The notes below the pieces were generated by a model that was not told the origin of the DNA, searched no databases, and saw only the letters and a list, made by a program, of their open reading frames with translations. A stretch of DNA of 64,000 nt. Source: Pseudorasbora parva. Its lineage: Eukaryota > Chordata > Actinopteri > Cypriniformes > Gobionidae. The stretch lies in assembly GCF_024679245.1 (NCBI RefSeq), contig NC_090179.1, positions 1 to 64,000 of the forward strand, in the 5' to 3' direction. The translations under genes were made by a program, and so were the position numbers. Shown here in pieces: positions 59,734-64,000 of this stretch (position 1 is the stretch's first letter; every line of letters begins with the position of its first letter).

Positions 59734-62716
59734 TTATAATGAATGGAATGCTTGATTTAAAAAGTAAGACTGTAACTTCGATTTAAATTCATATATCGAT
59801 GATGCAGACCTCACAGATAATGGAAGACTGTTCCATATCCTAGGACCAGCCACTGAAAACACACGGTCACCTCGCAACTTCAATCTTGTTCTAGGATATG
59901 CCAATGTAATACGGTCTGAGGATCGCAAACATCTAACTGACTTATTTACAATCAAAAGATCTGACAGATATGCAGGTGCCAAACCATTTAACGACTTATA
60001 AACAAACAACAACATTTTAAATTCAACTCTATAATGCACTGGCAACCAATTAAGAGACGCTAATACCGGAGTAATGTGTTCGCGTTTACGAACCTTAGTT
60101 AAAAACCTAGCCGCGGCATTTTGGACCATCTGAAGCCTTGCAATCGAAGATTGAGGTAATCCGATATACAAAGAGTTACAATAGTCCAAGCGAGATAAAA
60201 CAAAGGCATGTATAACTCTTTCGAGGTTTCGAGGACAGTAGTTTAAGATGGAAAAAACATGATTTTACTACCGAATTTATATGTTTGTCAAATTTAAGGG
60301 ACAAATCAAGAACAACTCCCAAATTTTTAACCGTTGGTTTGATATAAGAGTTTAGTTTACCACAGTTAAGATTTAGATTTCCTTTTTTTACTGAAGGCCC
60401 AAAGACAATTGCTTCAGTCTTGCACTCATTTAGATGCAAAAAATTCAAAGACATCCAAGATTGTATATCCGCTAAGCATGCAAGCAATGTTTCTAAGCCA
60501 TGCTTGTCATTATGATTTAGGGGTAAATAGATTTGGGTGTCGTCTGCATACAAATGAAAAGACACTCCATGCTTCCTAAAAATTGAACCTAGTGGAAGCA
60601 TGTAAAGGGAAAACAAAATGGGAGCCAAAATAGACCCTTGAGGAACACCACAGGTAAGAGATGCTACAGATGAAGTAGCATGACCAATACCTACTGAAAA
60701 GGTTCAATTACTAAGATAAGATCTGAACCAGCTCAGGGCAGTTCCTTGGATTCCCACACACTTTTCAAGGCGTGATAAAAGAATACTATGGTCCACTGTA
60801 TCGAAAGCTGCACTCAAATCTGAGAGTACTAAAATTACTGAGTTCCCAGAATCAACTAGTAATAAAATATCATTCAGTACTCTTAGAAGTGCAGACTCAG
60901 TACTATGATTTTTCATAAAACCAGACTGGAATTTTTCTAGAATACTGTTAGTGGCCAAAAAACTATTTAATTGCAAAAACACAGCTTTCTCTAAAATGTT
61001 TGCAATAAACGGTAAATTAGAAATTGGCCTAAAATTTGATAGGACAGTTGTGTCCAGGTTTGGCTTTTTCAACAGAGGTTTAACCAAAGCATGTTTACAA
61101 AAAGCAGGAACAGACCCAGAAAGAAGGCTCTTATTTATAATTTCTAGAATCCAGACCCCAACACTATCAAATACCTGTTTAAAAAATTGGGTAGGAACAA
61201 TATCGAGAGCAGAGGTAGAAGGCTTCAGCTTAACAACTGAATCCATTAAACCCAGCATAGTAATCGGCTCAAATGAATTTATAAACTTAGTGGGAATCAA
61301 AACTTCTGCAGGGTCATCAGTACAGGGAGTAATGCACTGTCTAATTGAATCTATTTTATCCACAAAAAATCTCAAAAAGTCTTCACACAAAGAAGAAGAC
61401 TCCACTAAATAATTATTACTTGTTGGATTAAAAACAGAATTCAATACTTTAAATAAAGTCCTGGAATTATTTGTGTTATTTGAAATTATCTCCAAAAAAT
61501 ATGTAGATTTGGCAACTTTCACCGCTTTTTGATATATAATTAATGACTCCCGTAGGATTTCATAGGATATTTGGAGTTTATCCTTTTTCCACCTGCGTTC
61601 TGCTCTTCTGCAGGCTTGTCTTAAACTACGAGTTTCACTGTTTAGCCATGGTTCAACTTTGTTTTTATGTTTTTTTAGTTTCAAAGGGGCAACACTATCT
61701 AACACACTGGTGCATACAGAATTAAACATGTTAAGAAGCTCATCCACATTTAACACAGTGGTAAGATAATCAACAGAAAGCAGATGACAGGCCTCATTGA
61801 ATGCTGCTGAAAAATTTACAACATTGGTTGGGCCAAATAAGCCAACACGTGACCATTTCGCAGGTCTTGTGATTTCAGTAGTATGACAGGAAATATCAGC
61901 AGAAAACATTATAGGCCTATGATCCGAAAAACTTAAATCACCAATATGAATGTCTGAAATAGAAAGGCCATGTGTAAGTATCAAGTCTAAAATATGACCT
62001 TGTGCGTGTGTTGGTTCTTTCACCCACTGAGAGAAATCACAAGCATCAATAAGACTAATAAACTCTTTCGCTAATACTGTGGAGTCACAACAAACATGAA
62101 TATTAAAATCACCAACGATTAGAATTTTCTCAAATTTAGGGGTAATGCCACCTAGGAATTCCGAGAACTCATTAATAAAGTTTTTATTTGATTTTGGTGG
62201 ACGATAAACCACTGCTACCACCAATGAGTTCTTGGAGTCCACTGAAAACAGTTGAACTTCAAAGCTTGTGAAAGTGTTCGTTTCTATTATTCGGCAACAA
62301 AAACTGTCTCTAAAAACAGATGCCAGGCCACCTCCCCAGCCAGACAAACGGGGAGAATTAAAAAAATTATAATTAAGAGGGGTAAGTTCAGAGAAAGGAC
62401 TATTATCTCCGACAGATAGCCAGGTCTCAGTCACAAATAAAAAATCTAAGTTGCCAGAGTTTATAAAGTCGTTGAGAATAAACGTCTTGTTTCCAAGCGA
62501 CCTCGAATTTACTACAGCCATTTTGATTGAAGATGAGTCACCGACCTGTTGTGAGGCGATATGTGACGCCCGACACAGCGGACGAAGATGATGATAGTCC
62601 ACCCCACCCCGCCGAAAACAAGGTGAGCGTCTGCGAAGAGGCTGCCGTAACGTATCCGCTGACAGAGGCACAATCAGAGAGTAGTTTCTGTAGTTTAGGT
62701 CAAGAAATATATTCAT
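59734..62716 (-). pseudogene. L2-type LINE ORF2 with one stop and one frameshift
   Basis: The endonuclease blocks are good: MAVVNSRSLGNK, LFVTETWL, AVVYRPPK, VGDFNIHV and FSDHRPIM. The RT follows: NFRPISNLPFIANILEK, FQSGFMKNHSTESAL and LVLSDLSAAFDTVDHSIL. A TGA at about 60704, in a position consistent with CpG decay of an Arg codon, breaks the frame just before TCGVPQGSILAPILF. The catalytic FHLYADDTQIYLPL is beyond it. A frameshift near 60225 precedes the C-terminal part (RLDYCNSLYIGLP, LFVYKSLNGLAP, PRIWNSLPLSV), which ends at 59734. Only two lesions in about 970 codons suggest moderate age. It is the same broad clade as the intact ORF2 at 19723-22686 but a distinct family. Confidence 0.9.
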
Positions 62717-62777
62717 GACAATGTTATAAAATTATTTGACAGAGTATTGACACTTAATGACATGTTAATGACAAATT

Positions 62778-63344
62778 AAATTGATAAAAAAATCAGGACA
62801 TTATAATAGCCTAATGACAGCCAACGTCAAAACCAACCACATGACAGTTTAATAATAATAATAGATTTTATTTATAACGCACTTTTTTAATTCCGAAGGA
62901 TCTCAAAGTGCAACAAAGGGAAAAAAATAACAATACATGAATAACAAGTAAAAATGACATCTCAACATCATGCCGGACGCTGATGACGCTAGCATGGAGC
63001 AAACTTCAGCCACCATGCAGTTCAAGCCCGAGGGAGACCACCAGTGAGCAGCCGACACCCAGAAGAGAGAGCCGCCGCAGCGAGCAACATCAAATGTCCT
63101 TCAAACCAAAACCAAACACAAATTCAAACAAAAACAGAGGCGGTGAAAAAACGGCAAACAACGTCCTCTCAGTGGCTGCCAGCAATCAGCAACAGTCCCA
63201 ATAGTAGCTCTGTTAGACTAGTCACAAACATAAGAAAATAAAATAACATCTAAATTTAATAGTAAAGTTAACATGATTTGTGGGTTGAGAAGTGGCGAAC
63301 AGACAACGCCAGCGTCCTCTCCCCCACGTTGCCTTTAAGAAAGT
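62778..63344. other. Interior of the 9.6-kb element, right side; no supported gene
   Basis: 62850-62925 (ttttatttataacgcacttt, then atctcaaagtgcaac) resembles a LINE 3' end. 62960-63210 is more GC-rich, with two overlapping short frames (62983 and 63044) rich in Gln, Ser and Arg and lacking motifs. Confidence 0.5.
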
Positions 63345-63671
63345 AGTTTCTTAAATTTGATAAGTAATCTGCTATGTCATTTCATGTCTGTTTATGACAG
63401 GTTATGTTGTCTTGGTAATGTCAAGTTGTCATGACAAAGCCACTGACAGGTTATGATGTATTGGTTTATGTCAAGTTGTCATAACAAAGACAACTCCGAA
63501 ATGTCATCATTGCATTAAAAATGGCATAATTAAGCGAATGACACTTAATGACAGTTGTTATAAACATGCATAAAAACTCCTTCATATTCATGACACGTGT
63601 CATGTCATGATTATGAAGGTGTCATGTCAGTCTTATGCACACCCCTTCAAGTAAAGTGTTACCGAAAACAC

Positions 63672-64000
63672 TTTTATTGCATAAATCGCAAATAATATGA
63701 TTGAGTAAATTAGACAGTGTCTTCCTGTTTTTTTCAGTGTTGCTAATGTTAATGCATTAACTAACATTAACTAATGAGACCTTATTCTAGTGTTATCTAT
63801 TATTTTTTTAATCATTCTTTTGCACTGTAATATGTTTGAAACATTTGTTATAAATTTTTCATGTATTGTGTTTTGCAACTCACTCCAGTATCATGATAAT
63901 ACCGTGATAAAAGCTTCAGCATTTATCGCATTATGAAAACGTGAAACGGTCTCATGCTTAATAAAGGTACAAACGTCATTCAGTGAAGAGCAGTGAGGGA
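63672..64000. other. No gene seen
   Basis: Flank of the 9.6-kb element to the window end. AT-rich, with gttaatgcattaactaacat near 63749 reminiscent of a dispersed repeat. Confidence 0.5.

Larger units (their letters stand above)
55482..62738 (-). mobile_element. L2-type LINE with 39-bp TSD, interrupted in its 3' tail
   Basis: A 39-bp direct repeat (acagagtattgacacttaat, then gacatgttaatgacaaatt) flanks it at 55443-55481 and 62739-62777. The minus strand gives a 5' part with no separate ORF1, ORF2 (62716-59734), an (ATT)n run, and then ttgtgtttatttgtgcttt, where a 4-kb TIR element (55529-59535) is inserted. Beyond the insert the tail resumes as ataaataaataaatgaaatg. L2 LINE 3' ends commonly read gtgctttataaataaa, which matches the rejoined tail. 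Inactive. Confidence 0.82.
54106..63663. mobile_element. 9.6-kb TIR element with perfect 8-bp TSD, filled by nested insertions
   Basis: GGTAACACTTTACTTGAAGG at 54106 is mirrored exactly by the right end at 63663. GAAAACAC stands immediately outside both ends (54098-54105 and 63664-63671). The inverted repeats run about 315 bp (54106-54420 and 63345-63663) with few differences, and are themselves rich in short direct repeats of the gtcatgacaacttgacat type. An 8-bp duplication fits hAT, P or Zisupton-type elements. Without the LINE and its passengers the element is about 2.26 kb. I see no transposase. Much of the 9.6 kb is later cargo (LINE, a 4-kb TIR element, a TTAA MITE). Confidence 0.9.

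Overview
The window looks like teleost nuclear DNA, most likely from a cyprinid or close relative. It has long (GT)n/(CA)n arrays, L2- and Tx1-type LINEs, a DIRS1-type tyrosine-recombinase retrotransposon, a 5S-derived SINE fragment, CACTG-ended EnSpm/CACTA-like elements, many TTAA-flanked MITEs and a fish NLR-type leucine-rich-repeat exon. There is no operon structure, bacterial gene or CRISPR array. Almost all recognisable coding sequence belongs to mobile elements. The only host-like coding signals are one NLR LRR exon (35471-35644) and a short multi-exon candidate with a cilia-type promoter (56390-58208), which itself lies inside mobile DNA.

Layout: 1-6815 is a giant inverted repeat (two arms of about 2.9 kb, nearly identical, around a 965-bp spacer). 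8.5-10.2 kb is a five-copy tandem module array with GT microsatellites. 10.7-13.2 kb is an internally deleted Tx1-clade LINE that abuts a (TC)n tract. 13.3-15.4 kb holds a TTAA-flanked element, a mariner-type MITE and a hAT transposase relic. 16.0-17.9 kb is a LINE relic split by an 810-bp TIR element. 18.8-24.1 kb is an L2-type LINE with an uninterrupted 987-aa ORF2. 24.4-27.1, 30.3-33.0 and 48.2-50.9 kb are three copies of a palindromic CACTG-ended element. 34.5-35.3 kb is a GT-rich module array. 35.8-37.4 kb is a deleted DIRS copy and 37.8-43.8 kb a nearly complete one carrying a solo LTR. 45.5-46.9 kb is a complete 1.4-kb LTR element without coding capacity. 47.5-51.2 kb is a LINE reverse-transcriptase relic cut at its catalytic box by a CACTG element. 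52.6-53.6 kb is a THAP-domain element. 54.1-63.7 kb is a TIR element with a perfect 8-bp target duplication that has been filled by successive insertions.

The insertions can be ordered. In the last region: the 8-bp-TSD TIR element, then an L2 LINE inside it (39-bp duplication), then a 4-kb TIR element in the LINE's 3' tail, then a TTAA MITE in that. The 4-kb element carries the exon candidate with a palindromic NRF1-type site and an X-box over the ATG. Elsewhere a solo LTR (5-bp duplication) sits in the DIRS inverted repeat, and a TTAA MITE sits in a hAT-like element.

Limits: boundaries and family names come from reading the sequence and from recalled family features, with no alignment or database search. 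Percent identities are not given because they were not computed.
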